From: Verrucomicrobiota bacterium | Lineage (GTDB): Bacteria; Verrucomicrobiota; Verrucomicrobiia; Chthoniobacterales; UBA10450 | Length of the DNA: 18,458 nucleotides | Assembly: GCA_003219095.1 (NCBI GenBank) | Contig: QHPM01000279.1 | Location: 1-18,458 of the forward strand | Direction of reading: 5' to 3' | Shown here: piece after piece, positions 1 to 6,201 of the stretch | How the letters are laid out: every line of letters begins with the position of its first letter | Position numbering within the stretch: position 1 is the first letter of the stretch | Position numbers and translations under genes: made by a program | The notes under the pieces: model-generated | What the model saw: only the letters and a program-made list of their open reading frames with translations | Databases searched by the model: none | What the model was told of the DNA's origin: nothing

Positions 1-352
1 TGTCTGGTATTTCGATTTAAAGGAATTCAAACCCGAGGTGGGATTCGAATTTGAATTCACCGTCGAACACGAAGGCAATACCTACCATCACCTCTGCAAA
101 ATCACAGAGGTCGTCCCGCAAAAGAAGATCGCTTATACCTGGCGATATGCGGGCGAGGAGGGCGATTCATTAGTTACGTTTGAATTGTTCGCGGATGGCG
201 ATAAAACGCGACTGAGACTGACTCATGAAGGCTTGGAAACGTTTCCGAAGCTTCCCGCTTACGCCAGATCCAAATTCGAGGCGGGGTGGGCCGAAATTGT
301 TGGTTCGTCGCTAAAGCAATTTGTTGAAGGACCGCAAAAGCAAACATCATGA
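1..352 (+). CDS. SRPBCC/AHSA1-domain protein, 5' end outside window
   Basis: The reading frame is open from base 2 (V-W-Y-F-D-L-K-E-F...), so the gene starts before the window. A GTG at 38 lies inside the domain and is unlikely to be the start. The visible 116 residues match the C-terminal two thirds of the START-like AHSA1/polyketide-cyclase fold: a strand-rich segment (KITEVVPQKKIAYTWRY, then SLVTFELF...TRLRLTHEGL) followed by the terminal helix (FEAGWAEIVGSSLKQFVE). The family binds hydrophobic ligands in a helix-grip cavity; the ligand here is unknown. Its stop overlaps the next start (ATGA at 349-352), indicating translational coupling with a second copy of the same fold. In other bacteria such pairs often follow an ArsR-type regulator, which could lie just upstream but is not visible. 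Confidence 0.88.
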   Translation, partial: VWYFDLKEFKPEVGFEFEFTVEHEGNTYHHLCKITEVVPQKKIAYTWRYAGEEGDSLVTFELFADGDKTRLRLTHEGLETFPKLPAYARSKFEAGWAEIVGSSLKQFVEGPQKQTS

Positions 353-801
353 CTGCGAAAGTACCAGATAAGGTATCGCTCGAAATCAAACGTGTCATTA
401 AAGCTCCACGCGATCGGGTTTATGCAGCGTGGACCGATCCGGCCCAACTAAAGGAATGGTTTGGGCCGGAGAATGTTCAGACGCGTAACCTGGTGGCGGA
501 AGCGCGGGTGGGCGGGAAGTTTCGTTGGGACCTGATCAGTTCGGAAGGCGAAAAGATGACTGTGCATGGCGAATACCGCGAGTTGCAACCGGACAGGAAA
601 ATCGTTTTCACCTGGCAATGGGAAGACGATGAGGATTGGGAGCAGCGGGATAGTGTGGTTACAGTGGAGTTATCCGATTGTGATGGTGGCACCGAGGTGC
701 GGCTCGCGCACGAACAACTGCCCAGTGAAGAATCACGCGATCGCCACACCGAGGGCTGGAAGAGCATTCTCGATAAACTGGAGAAATTTTGCAGGAAATA
801 A
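349..801 (+). CDS. SRPBCC/AHSA1-domain protein
   Basis: The 150-residue protein covers the complete AHSA1 (activator of Hsp90 ATPase homologue 1-like) domain. It begins with the typical IKRVIKAPRDRVYAAWTDPAQL segment and the WFGPE turn (about residues 13-43), has the central GGKFRWDL and HGEYRELQPDRKIVFTW strands, and ends in the GWKSILDKLEKF helix. The length is normal for a stand-alone member. The bacterial family is a general small-molecule-binding fold; the Hsp90 link is in the name only and no catalytic function can be assigned. The start ATG overlaps the upstream stop by 4 bp and has no Shine-Dalgarno, so reinitiation from the upstream gene is likely. It forms an operon with the SnoaL-like gene 18 bp downstream. 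Confidence 0.92.
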   Translation: MTAKVPDKVSLEIKRVIKAPRDRVYAAWTDPAQLKEWFGPENVQTRNLVAEARVGGKFRWDLISSEGEKMTVHGEYRELQPDRKIVFTWQWEDDEDWEQRDSVVTVELSDCDGGTEVRLAHEQLPSEESRDRHTEGWKSILDKLEKFCRK

Positions 802-809
802 TCCAAAGT

Positions 810-817
810 AGGAGGAG
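810..817 (+). promoter_or_regulatory. Shine-Dalgarno for the SnoaL-like gene
   Basis: AGGAGGAG ends 2 bases before the ATG at 820. It is the strongest Shine-Dalgarno match I noticed here, where most starts have none, and it fixes the start of the downstream gene. Confidence 0.7.
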
Positions 818-819
818 AA

Positions 820-1194
820 ATGAATACCGAAGAAGTTGCGCAGAAAGTAGTGGAGTTAGTTCGCAAGCAGGCATGGCACGAGGCCCTCGATACGCTGTAT
901 GATAAGGACATCGTGAGCGTGGAGGCGCAGGCCAGCGGTGGAGACTCGCCGGAAAAACGGGGAATCGATCAGGTGCGAGGGAAAACGGATTGGTGGATCA
1001 ATGCCATGGAGGTTCATAGCTTCAAAGCGAACGGTCCATTCGTCGCGCATGACCGGTTTGTCGTGCAGTATGACGCCGATGTGACCGACAAGAACTCGAA
1101 AAAGCGAATGCAACTATCGGAAGTCGGCGTTTACACGGTGAAGAACGGAAAGATCGTCCGCGAAGAGTTTCTGCCGTTTACGGGCAAGGGGTAA
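820..1194 (+). CDS. SnoaL-like / NTF2-fold protein
   Basis: The 124-residue protein has the cone-shaped NTF2/SnoaL-like pattern: an N-terminal helix with VAQKVVELVRKQAWHEAL, then DTLYDKDIVSVEA, the helix around KTDWWINAMEV, and C-terminal strands FVVQYDADVTDK, QLSEVGVYTVKNGKIVREEFLPF. The final KNGKIVREEF is the characteristic last strand of SnoaL-like proteins. Members range from polyketide cyclases to ligand-binding proteins without enzymatic activity; nothing in this sequence decides which. It is third in the operon with the two SRPBCC proteins, consistent with a small-molecule binding or stress-related set, which is inference from context only. Confidence 0.85.
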   Translation: MNTEEVAQKVVELVRKQAWHEALDTLYDKDIVSVEAQASGGDSPEKRGIDQVRGKTDWWINAMEVHSFKANGPFVAHDRFVVQYDADVTDKNSKKRMQLSEVGVYTVKNGKIVREEFLPFTGKG

Positions 1195-1233
1195 GCCACT
1201 CTGACCGCGCTTCCGCTTGGCCACCAAACTAGT

Positions 1234-1440
1234 CTACGGGCAAGGAGCCCGGCGCGCGGGCACAAATGAAGGCAACATTTCCATCATTTGCTCAGTCTTA
1301 AGGAAATGGCCGATGGCGGCAAGGAGGAGCGCGGCGCAAAAATTCCAACCCGTGCGGCCGCAATCAAAATGGAACACCCACCACCCAACGAGGTGCGGGG
1401 GGGCACTAACCGTATGAGAATGATCGCAATGTAAGTCACG
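1234..1440 (-). pseudogene. Decayed DoxX-like membrane protein remnant
   Basis: On the minus strand, codons at about 1240-1345 encode FCAALLLAAI followed by GHFLKTEQMMEMLPSFVP-ARR, which matches the first helix and following loop of DoxX-family membrane proteins. The frame has no start codon of its own and stops at 1234-1236 where the family normally continues for another 80 or so residues. Just upstream another frame reads VTYIAIILIRLV and ILIAAARVGIFA, also membrane-like, suggesting at least one frameshift. The remnant directly follows the truncated transporter. Other small DoxX genes commonly sit beside AHSA1/SnoaL genes, and an intact one lies at 7747-8121. Assignment rests on motif resemblance alone. 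Confidence 0.5.
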
Positions 1441-1441
1441 T

Positions 1442-2728
1442 TTAGCGTCTAACGAGTACGAGACATTTTGCCAGGCATCTTTTTTCCAAAAACCCGCCGA
1501 TCCAACCCACGAGGTTATTCGCGGCAAAGAAGGCCAGATAATAGATACCGATAATGGTTGCGGACAACGCGGCGGGCGCGACACGCGCATAGAGTGCGAG
1601 CGAAACCGGGAAGACATTGGCAAACCCGATGCTGTTCAGGAGATGAAATGTAATCAGCCAACCGATCGGAACTTTCGCGCCCGTGCCAGCGGCGATGGCC
1701 GCCCCGGCAGCGAGTGAAAGAAAACCGGTTACCGCGATAAAACTACCGATGCTGATCTTGGTAATCTCGGCCGGCTCCGGATGTTTCTTCGACCACAGTC
1801 GCCAAAAGACAACCGCTCCGGCAAGACAACTTACAGACAAAATTGAGTCGAGGGTGATCAGCCAGGTCGTCGGCAGTTGGTAGCCGAAAAAGATGAGGTT
1901 GGCGTGGTCTTGTGCCCACACAAGATAAGCGTTGAAGATTTGTTGATTGCCAATGACGGCGATCGTTAATACCGGCAACAGCAGGAGCAACAAGAGGATG
2001 GCAGTCCGTTCGCGCTTGGTCAGGCGAGGTTTCGGTGCGCTCGCATTCTTCTCGACGGCCGGCGAGTCGGGTGGAAGATATTTCCGGCCGGCGAGATAAA
2101 TCGCCAAGCCAATCAACATCCCAACGCCGGCTGCGCCGAAGCCGTAATGCCAGCCCACCTTTTCGCCGAGCGTGCCAGCGATGAGCGGGGCGGCAATGAC
2201 TCCGCCGTTAATGAACAGGTAGTCAATCTGGAAAGCATCAGCCCGCCGATTGTCGCCGGTCGGATACAAGGCACCGACCTGGCTCGCGAGGTTGCCCTTG
2301 AAACAACCAACGCCGGTGAGCAGACAAGTTAGCGCGAGAAGAAAGGTTGCGTCGAAGGCCATGAGGAAATGCCCGGCCGACATGAGGAGTGCACCGATTG
2401 TGATCGTGCGGGTTCGACCAAGAAAGCGGTCGGCAATGAAGCCGCCGGCAATCGGTGTAAGATAAACGAGACCGGTGTAAAGACCGAAGATGGTCGAGGC
2501 GAGCGCCTGGACTGAGAGCGGACCGCGAAAGGTCTCGATCAGGTGGCGAAATGGACCGAAGACAGCGATGTGCTCGATGTGTCCGGGATGTAGCAGCCGG
2601 TTGACCATGTAGAGGACAAGCAACGCCTGCATCCCATAGTAGGAAAAACGCTCCCAGGCCTCGGTGAAAGCGATGTAGCCGAGTCCACGCGGATGACCGA
2701 TGAAGCTGCGATCTTCTGGGTTGCGCAT
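1442..2728 (-). CDS. POT/PTR2-family proton-coupled oligopeptide transporter, C-terminus probably lost
   Basis: This is an integral inner-membrane protein of the major facilitator superfamily, POT (PTR2) branch, which imports di- and tripeptides with protons. Visible hallmarks are the first-helix signature EAWERFSYYGMQALLVLYM (the ExxER proton-coupling motif, residues about 23-41), GGFIADRFLGRTRTI in the loop after helix 3, and GVGCFKGNLASQVGALY. The 428 residues contain about 11-12 hydrophobic spans. The family usually runs longer after NNLVGWIGGFLEK; here only 12 unrelated residues follow. A run of six A on the coding strand (plus-strand T run 1480-1485) precedes the divergence, and the alternative frame reads EKKMPGK, so a frameshift plus deletion is likely. 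The CDS may therefore be a pseudogene. No Shine-Dalgarno precedes the ATG. Confidence 0.85.
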   Translation of the reverse strand: MRNPEDRSFIGHPRGLGYIAFTEAWERFSYYGMQALLVLYMVNRLLHPGHIEHIAVFGPFRHLIETFRGPLSVQALASTIFGLYTGLVYLTPIAGGFIADRFLGRTRTITIGALLMSAGHFLMAFDATFLLALTCLLTGVGCFKGNLASQVGALYPTGDNRRADAFQIDYLFINGGVIAAPLIAGTLGEKVGWHYGFGAAGVGMLIGLAIYLAGRKYLPPDSPAVEKNASAPKPRLTKRERTAILLLLLLLPVLTIAVIGNQQIFNAYLVWAQDHANLIFFGYQLPTTWLITLDSILSVSCLAGAVVFWRLWSKKHPEPAEITKISIGSFIAVTGFLSLAAGAAIAAGTGAKVPIGWLITFHLLNSIGFANVFPVSLALYARVAPAALSATIIGIYYLAFFAANNLVGWIGGFLEKRCLAKCLVLVRR

Positions 2729-2735
2729 GGTGGAG

Positions 2736-2826
2736 GATTAAAAATTCAAAATCAAAAATTAAAAGGGCAGAAATGGGAAATCAGAAGCCAGAGATTGAAG
2801 ATCCGAGCAGGAGCCAGAGGACAGAA
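2736..2826. repeat. Degenerate heptanucleotide-period tract A
   Basis: Read from 2736 the sequence falls into 7-base units: gattaaa, aattcaa, aatcaaa, aattaaa, then agggcag, aaatggg, aaatcag, aagccag and so on to about 2826. An A/T heptad block is followed by a purine-rich block with a recurring CAG(A) core. It lies 7 bp upstream of the transporter start and shares its layout and length (about 13 units) with the tract at 4770-4860. Confidence 0.6.
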
Positions 2827-2871
2827 GGGGGAAAGTGAAAAGTGAGAAGTCGAAGCTGAGGCTGTCGGCAA

Positions 2872-3081
2872 ATGAACGGTTTCATGTTAAGTTTGGTCGT
2901 GATGAAAAATGATGCGGCCGAGATTGATAACCGCATGGGGGACGTCGATCGAACATTATTGCGAGAGAATTTGAAACTGATACCATCGCAGCGACTTGAG
3001 AAGTTCATAAGCTTTATCCGCTTTACTAACGAGCTTCAGCGCGGGGGCAAGGAGACTCATCAAGGTGAGGATTGCGTGTGA
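2872..3081 (+). CDS. Small conserved-looking protein of unknown function, upstream partner of gluconokinase
   Basis: The 69-residue frame contains VDRTLLRENLKLIPSQRLEKFISFIRFTNELQ, an amphipathic, mostly helical sequence that reads as genuine protein. It resembles small proteins which elsewhere precede nucleotidyltransferase-like genes (a toxin-antitoxin-like arrangement); this is from memory and unverified. The start is uncertain: ATGs at 2872, 2902 and 2935 are all in frame and none has a good Shine-Dalgarno; the conserved-looking part starts near 2944, so the short form is possible. Its last codons overlap the next gene (GTGA at 3078-3081), and the Shine-Dalgarno of that gene lies inside this frame, so the two are likely translated together. 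No signal peptide or membrane segment is present. Confidence 0.55.
   Translation: MNGFMLSLVVMKNDAAEIDNRMGDVDRTLLRENLKLIPSQRLEKFISFIRFTNELQRGGKETHQGEDCV
3062..3070 (+). promoter_or_regulatory. Shine-Dalgarno deciding the gluconokinase start
   Basis: AAGGTGAGG lies 7 bases before the GTG at 3078 but only 1 base before the TTG at 3072. The spacing argues for GTG 3078 as the start and gives the 4-bp GTGA overlap with the upstream stop. Confidence 0.6.
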
Positions 3082-3575
3082 TTGTTGTCATTTTCGGCGT
3101 GACCGCAGCAGGCAAAACCACAGTCGGCCAGCTCTTAGCACGGGAATTGGGCTGGGAATTTTACGAGGCCGACAATTTTCACTCAGCGGACAACGTCAAA
3201 AAGATGAAGCGCGGCGTTCCACTGACGGATGAGGATCGGCAACCTTGGCTGGGCAGGCTGCGTGAGTTGATCGAGCGCTGCCTCGCCGCGGGAGAAAACG
3301 CCGTTCTTGCTTGCTCGGCCCTAAAAAAAGCATATCGCGATCGTCTGCGCGCGAGTAGGGAAGTGAAGTTCGTTTTTCTGCGCGGAAATCGTGCGCGCAT
3401 AAGCGAACAACTCCAGCACCGCCGCGGCCATTTTATGAATCCGGCGCTTCTGGATAGTCAGTTTGAGGATTTGGAAGAGCCACAATCGTCAGAACAGGTG
3501 CTAACGGTTGATCTCGGAGGTAGTCCGCACGACCTCGTTCAGTTGATCAAGGCGAAGTTGCGACTACAAAGGTAG
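3078..3575 (+). CDS. gntK: Gluconokinase
   Basis: This enzyme phosphorylates D-gluconate with ATP to 6-phosphogluconate, feeding the pentose-phosphate or Entner-Doudoroff pathway. The 165-residue cytosolic protein has the P-loop GVTAAGKTT near its N-terminus (about residues 7-15, usual family form GVSGSGKST), the substrate-binding stretch FYEADNFHSADNVKKMKRG followed by PLTDEDRQPWL, the CSALKKAYRDRLR segment, and the lid-like QLQHRRGHFMNPALLDSQFEDLE. Length and motif order are typical for GntK/IdnK. GTG 3078 is chosen as start because of the Shine-Dalgarno spacing and the 4-bp overlap with the small gene before it; TTG 3072 would add two residues. No gluconate permease or dehydratase is nearby, so it seems to act as a scavenging enzyme here. 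Confidence 0.92.
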   Translation: MIVVIFGVTAAGKTTVGQLLARELGWEFYEADNFHSADNVKKMKRGVPLTDEDRQPWLGRLRELIERCLAAGENAVLACSALKKAYRDRLRASREVKFVFLRGNRARISEQLQHRRGHFMNPALLDSQFEDLEEPQSSEQVLTVDLGGSPHDLVQLIKAKLRLQR

Positions 3576-3639
3576 AGGATCTAACCGTCTTCCATTTCAT
3601 TGCGTCTTCGTCGACATGAGCTGATATTGATGCAACAAG

Positions 3640-4308
3640 TTGAAACTTCCAGGAGTTATCCAACAACGACGGTTTGTTTCGCCAGCTGTGACGCCGCAGG
3701 CGTTGGCGTGGGAAGGGAATAGCAAACTGTTGTGGATGGGGTCGCGCGATCTGCGGCGAGTGTATGCGATTGATCCGGCAAAATGGGCAGTAGTAAAAGA
3801 GACGGAAGCGCCCGGGATTCCGTGGGCAGCGGTAGTAACTAATGGCTCGATCCGCTTCACCATCGGCGAAGGCGCGAACGACGATCGATACATTCGCTTG
3901 TTCGGCCCCAACATTGGCTTTTCCGACACGAAGCGAATCACTTGTCCGGAATTTACGGGATCATATCTCAGTTACGACGGAGAGAGCCTTTACTTGAGTC
4001 AATGGTATAGGCATCGAATCCTGAAACTCGACGCAAGCGGCAACATTTTGCGTGCGATCGAAGTTGGTGCGGAGATTTCCGGTCACACATTTGTCGATGG
4101 AACGATCTACGTTTTGCGCGGGACCGAGCAGAATGGCGAGAGCTGGTCCATCGCGCGACTGGATTTGAGTGAGGAAACGCCAGAGATCAAAGATCTGGCA
4201 ACGGTTCCGTTTGCGTGTCGCTCACTTGCCTTCGACGGGGAATGCTTCTGGTCGAATCATCGCGCCGCTAACGAGATCATCGCGTTCTCACTTCCGAACA
4301 GTTTGTAG
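3640..4308 (+). CDS. Beta-propeller-like protein of unknown function
   Basis: The 222-residue protein shows repeated short strand units of the SMP-30/NHL or quinoprotein-like beta-propeller kind: ALAWEGNSKLLWMGSRDLRRVYAIDP, GSYLSYDGESLYLSQWYRHRILKLDASGN, HTFVDGTIYVLRG, and RSLAFDGECFWSNHRAANEIIAFSLP. These repeat the scheme W/Y-DG-x-LW/YL-x-x-Y/H-R-I-x-x-L/I-D. No signal peptide or catalytic motif is evident, so a cytosolic lactonase-like or binding role is only a guess. The start is TTG 3640, since a stop occurs in frame at 3628 and no ATG appears before residue 33. The gene follows gntK by 64 bp on the same strand. Its TAG stop is formed by the terminus of a palindromic repeat, so the natural C-terminus may have been longer. 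Confidence 0.72.
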   Translation: MKLPGVIQQRRFVSPAVTPQALAWEGNSKLLWMGSRDLRRVYAIDPAKWAVVKETEAPGIPWAAVVTNGSIRFTIGEGANDDRYIRLFGPNIGFSDTKRITCPEFTGSYLSYDGESLYLSQWYRHRILKLDASGNILRAIEVGAEISGHTFVDGTIYVLRGTEQNGESWSIARLDLSEETPEIKDLATVPFACRSLAFDGECFWSNHRAANEIIAFSLPNSL

Positions 4309-4366
4309 GGCGGCTGTGTCAGCCGCCGGTTTACGGAACAATGGCGTCTCACTGAGACACCCTACA
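4304..4366. repeat. Palindromic bipartite element, TGTAGGG family
   Basis: Perfect 7-bp terminal inverted repeats TGTAGGG (4304-4310) and CCCTACA (4360-4366) enclose two hairpins. The first is GGCGGCTG/CAGCCGCC with a TGT loop (4309-4327). The second is GTCTCA/TGAGAC with a 1-base centre (4346-4358), extended by GG/CC. The left terminus contains the stop codon of the upstream gene. A T-rich stretch follows (to 4379), so the element could also act as a terminator. Confidence 0.8.
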
Positions 4367-4438
4367 ATTTTCGTTTTTTGGGGATGCGAGTGGGATTACG
4401 CCACAGTTTCGGCTGCTGGTAGGCGTGACGTCGAACGT

Positions 4439-4762
4439 CTAGGAATCGATTGGCGCGAAACCAGCGAACATTTCGTCTGCTTCCGCCAGCGTGTTCAACG
4501 GAACACAATCACATGCGGCAAAGAATTTTTCCCACATCGCAAGGACATCAGGGTTTTTGTGCGCGGCATCGATTGCTTCCCGTGATTTTCATTCCGAGAC
4601 TTCGATGATTGTGCCGTCACGTGCGCGCATGATGGTCGGGACACGATCCGATATGAGTCCTTCTTTGCGAAGAGTTGGGACGCGAGTTCGCACCAATTCG
4701 AGCAGTTCATCTCCCTTACCGGGTTTCGGGCGGTGAGCGACGATCACACAAACGCCAGGCAT
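4439..4762 (-). pseudogene. ABM-like (antibiotic biosynthesis monooxygenase fold) gene with premature TGA
   Basis: From the ATG at 4762 the minus strand reads MPGVCVIVAHRPKPGKGDELL..., continues for 57 codons and meets TGA at 4591-4589. The same frame then continues without interruption for 49 more codons (SREAIDAAHKNPDVLAMWEKF...) to TAG at 4441-4439. The reading EVSE-stop-KSREAIDAAHKNP corresponds to the E-V-F-E-W-x-S pattern of small ferredoxin-like ABM proteins, where a Trp sits at the stop position, so a single TGG-to-TGA change explains it. Full length would be 107 residues, normal for the family. TGA is used as an ordinary stop elsewhere (350-352), so recoding is unlikely. It lies alone between convergent and divergent neighbours. 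Confidence 0.7.
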
Positions 4763-4769
4763 GAAAGGG

Positions 4770-4860
4770 AAATTAAAAATTAGAAATTAAGAATTAAAAA
4801 AGTAAAAATCGCGAGCCAGAGAGCAGAGGCCAGAAGTCTGCGGTCAGAATCGGAGCTCAG
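4770..4860. repeat. Degenerate heptanucleotide-period tract B
   Basis: From 4770 the sequence reads in 7-base units: aaattaa, aaattag, aaattaa, gaattaa, aaaagta, aaaatcg, cgagcca, gagagca, gaggcca, gaagtct, gcggtca, gaatcgg, agctcag. As in the tract at 2736-2826, an A/T heptad block next to a minus-strand start codon passes into a purine-rich CAG-containing block. It occupies most of the divergent gap before the antiporter gene. Confidence 0.65.
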
Positions 4861-4913
4861 ATTCCCGATGGCGTTGGATTGCATGACATTATCGCGCTCC
4901 TTATGTTCGTGGC

Positions 4914-6062
4914 ATGTCGACGGCGGAGAAATCGAAAACTACTGCGCCAAACCGGAACCGTTTTGGCTCGCTGATGCGCTCGGAGTTTTCCCTGATTATC
5001 GGAGTATTGACCGCCGCGATTTTTCTTTGGTTTGGAACACGATTGGTCGAAAACCTTGAGCATCCGGCTGCGATGGGAGTGGTCTTTCTGTGGCTTTTCG
5101 TTGCCGTGCTCTGGTCGGCGATTTCAGTAGTGCGGCACGCTGAACGTCTCGCGATCAAATGCGGCGAGCCTTACGGAACACTGATCCTGACTCTCTCCGC
5201 CATAGCCATTGAAGTGATGATGATTTCGGCGGCGATGCTTCACGGGGAAAATAATCCGACTCTTGCGCGCGACATGATGTTCGCGGTGATCATGATTGCT
5301 CTGAACGGTCTGATCGGGCTATCGCTCCTCCTGGGCGGTCTGCGTCATCACGAGCAACATTACAATCTGCAGGGGGCCAGCGCCTATCTCAACACTATCA
5401 TGGCGCTGAGTGTGCTCGGTTTGGTCCTGCCGAATTTCACTACTTCCATGTCCGGCCCGAGATTCTCAACGGTGCAGGAAATCTTTCTTGCGAGCACATC
5501 TCTCGGTCTTTATGCGATTTTTCTTCTCATTCAGACAACCCGGCACAGCGGGTATTTCATGGAATTAAAAAGCGCGGCACTCCCTTCGGAGCACGACGCT
5601 GGCGCGATGCACTCCATCGCTTATCACGCTGTAATGTTGGTCCTTTATCTTCTTGTCGTGGTCGTATTGGCCGAAAAGTTCGCCATTCCGCTGGATAACG
5701 GCATCGAGCATTTTGGAATGCCACAAGCTTTGGGCGGTGCCATAGTTGCCGCGATGGTGCTGGCGCCGGAAGCATTGAGCGGAATCAACGCCGCGAGAAA
5801 AAACCAATTGCAAAGGTCAGTCAATATTCTGCACGGATCAGTGCTTGCATCCATTGGTCTGACGATTCCCGCTGTCCTAACCATCGGAATGATCTCGAAA
5901 CGAAGCGTGACGCTCGGCATTGAAGGCGGCAATTTGCCGTTGCTTTTACTTACCCTGGCGGCAAGCATCGTCACGTTCACCAGTGGAAAGACAAGTGTAT
6001 TGCAGGGATGCATTCATCTGCTGCTTTTTGCCGTGTTCTTATTGCTAATCTTTTGCCCGTGA
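4914..6062 (+). CDS. chaA: Ca2+(Na+,K+)/H+ antiporter, ChaA type
   Basis: This inner-membrane cation/proton antiporter of the CaCA superfamily exports Ca2+ (and in E. coli also Na+ and K+) in exchange for protons. The 382-residue length is close to E. coli ChaA. Both alpha-repeats are visible: GEPYGTLILTLSAIAIEVMM in the first half (about residue 84 on) and LAPEALSGINAARKNQLQRS in the second (about residue 283 on), each carrying the acidic residue expected in ion coordination. The segments MIALNGLIGLSLLLGGLRHHEQHYNL and LFSTG-like TFTSGKTSVLQG also follow ChaA. About 11 hydrophobic spans are present, with a hydrophilic His/Glu-bearing loop near the middle. ATG 4914 has no evident Shine-Dalgarno. 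No partner gene is adjacent, so it is probably a monocistronic housekeeping transporter. Confidence 0.92.
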   Translation: MSTAEKSKTTAPNRNRFGSLMRSEFSLIIGVLTAAIFLWFGTRLVENLEHPAAMGVVFLWLFVAVLWSAISVVRHAERLAIKCGEPYGTLILTLSAIAIEVMMISAAMLHGENNPTLARDMMFAVIMIALNGLIGLSLLLGGLRHHEQHYNLQGASAYLNTIMALSVLGLVLPNFTTSMSGPRFSTVQEIFLASTSLGLYAIFLLIQTTRHSGYFMELKSAALPSEHDAGAMHSIAYHAVMLVLYLLVVVVLAEKFAIPLDNGIEHFGMPQALGGAIVAAMVLAPEALSGINAARKNQLQRSVNILHGSVLASIGLTIPAVLTIGMISKRSVTLGIEGGNLPLLLLTLAASIVTFTSGKTSVLQGCIHLLLFAVFLLLIFCP

Positions 6063-6201
6063 CGTTTGTTCAGCAGAATTTAATCCTCTGAGCGCACAGG
6101 TCTGGAGATCTACGTTCGCCTTCGCGTTTAAAGACAACGCCAATGCGAGAGCGGGAAGCGTAAAGATTAGGTCGGTAAGAATGAAAGACCGGTGAGTCAT
6201 C

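Noticed and set aside
477..911. 144-residue minus-strand open frame
   Set aside because: It is the antisense of two well-supported genes, rich in Ser/Arg/Cys, with no recognisable motif.
1180..1245. Direct repeat ACGGGCAAGG at 1180 and 1236
   Set aside because: Only 10 bp, with no matching flanks or element structure; likely chance or a minor trace of rearrangement.
2736..2860. Possible CRISPR or satellite array
   Set aside because: The period is 7 bp with degenerate units; there are no direct repeats of 20-40 bp with unique spacers and no cas genes.
4589..4591. TGA as selenocysteine or a reassigned Trp codon
   Set aside because: TGA acts as a normal stop elsewhere in the window (for example 350-352 and 3079-3081), no SECIS-like structure is evident, and the expected residue is Trp, so a simple nonsense mutation is the better explanation.
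6063..6201. Gap between the antiporter and archaemetzincin genes
   Set aside because: I looked for a terminator, small ORF or repeat and found nothing convincing.
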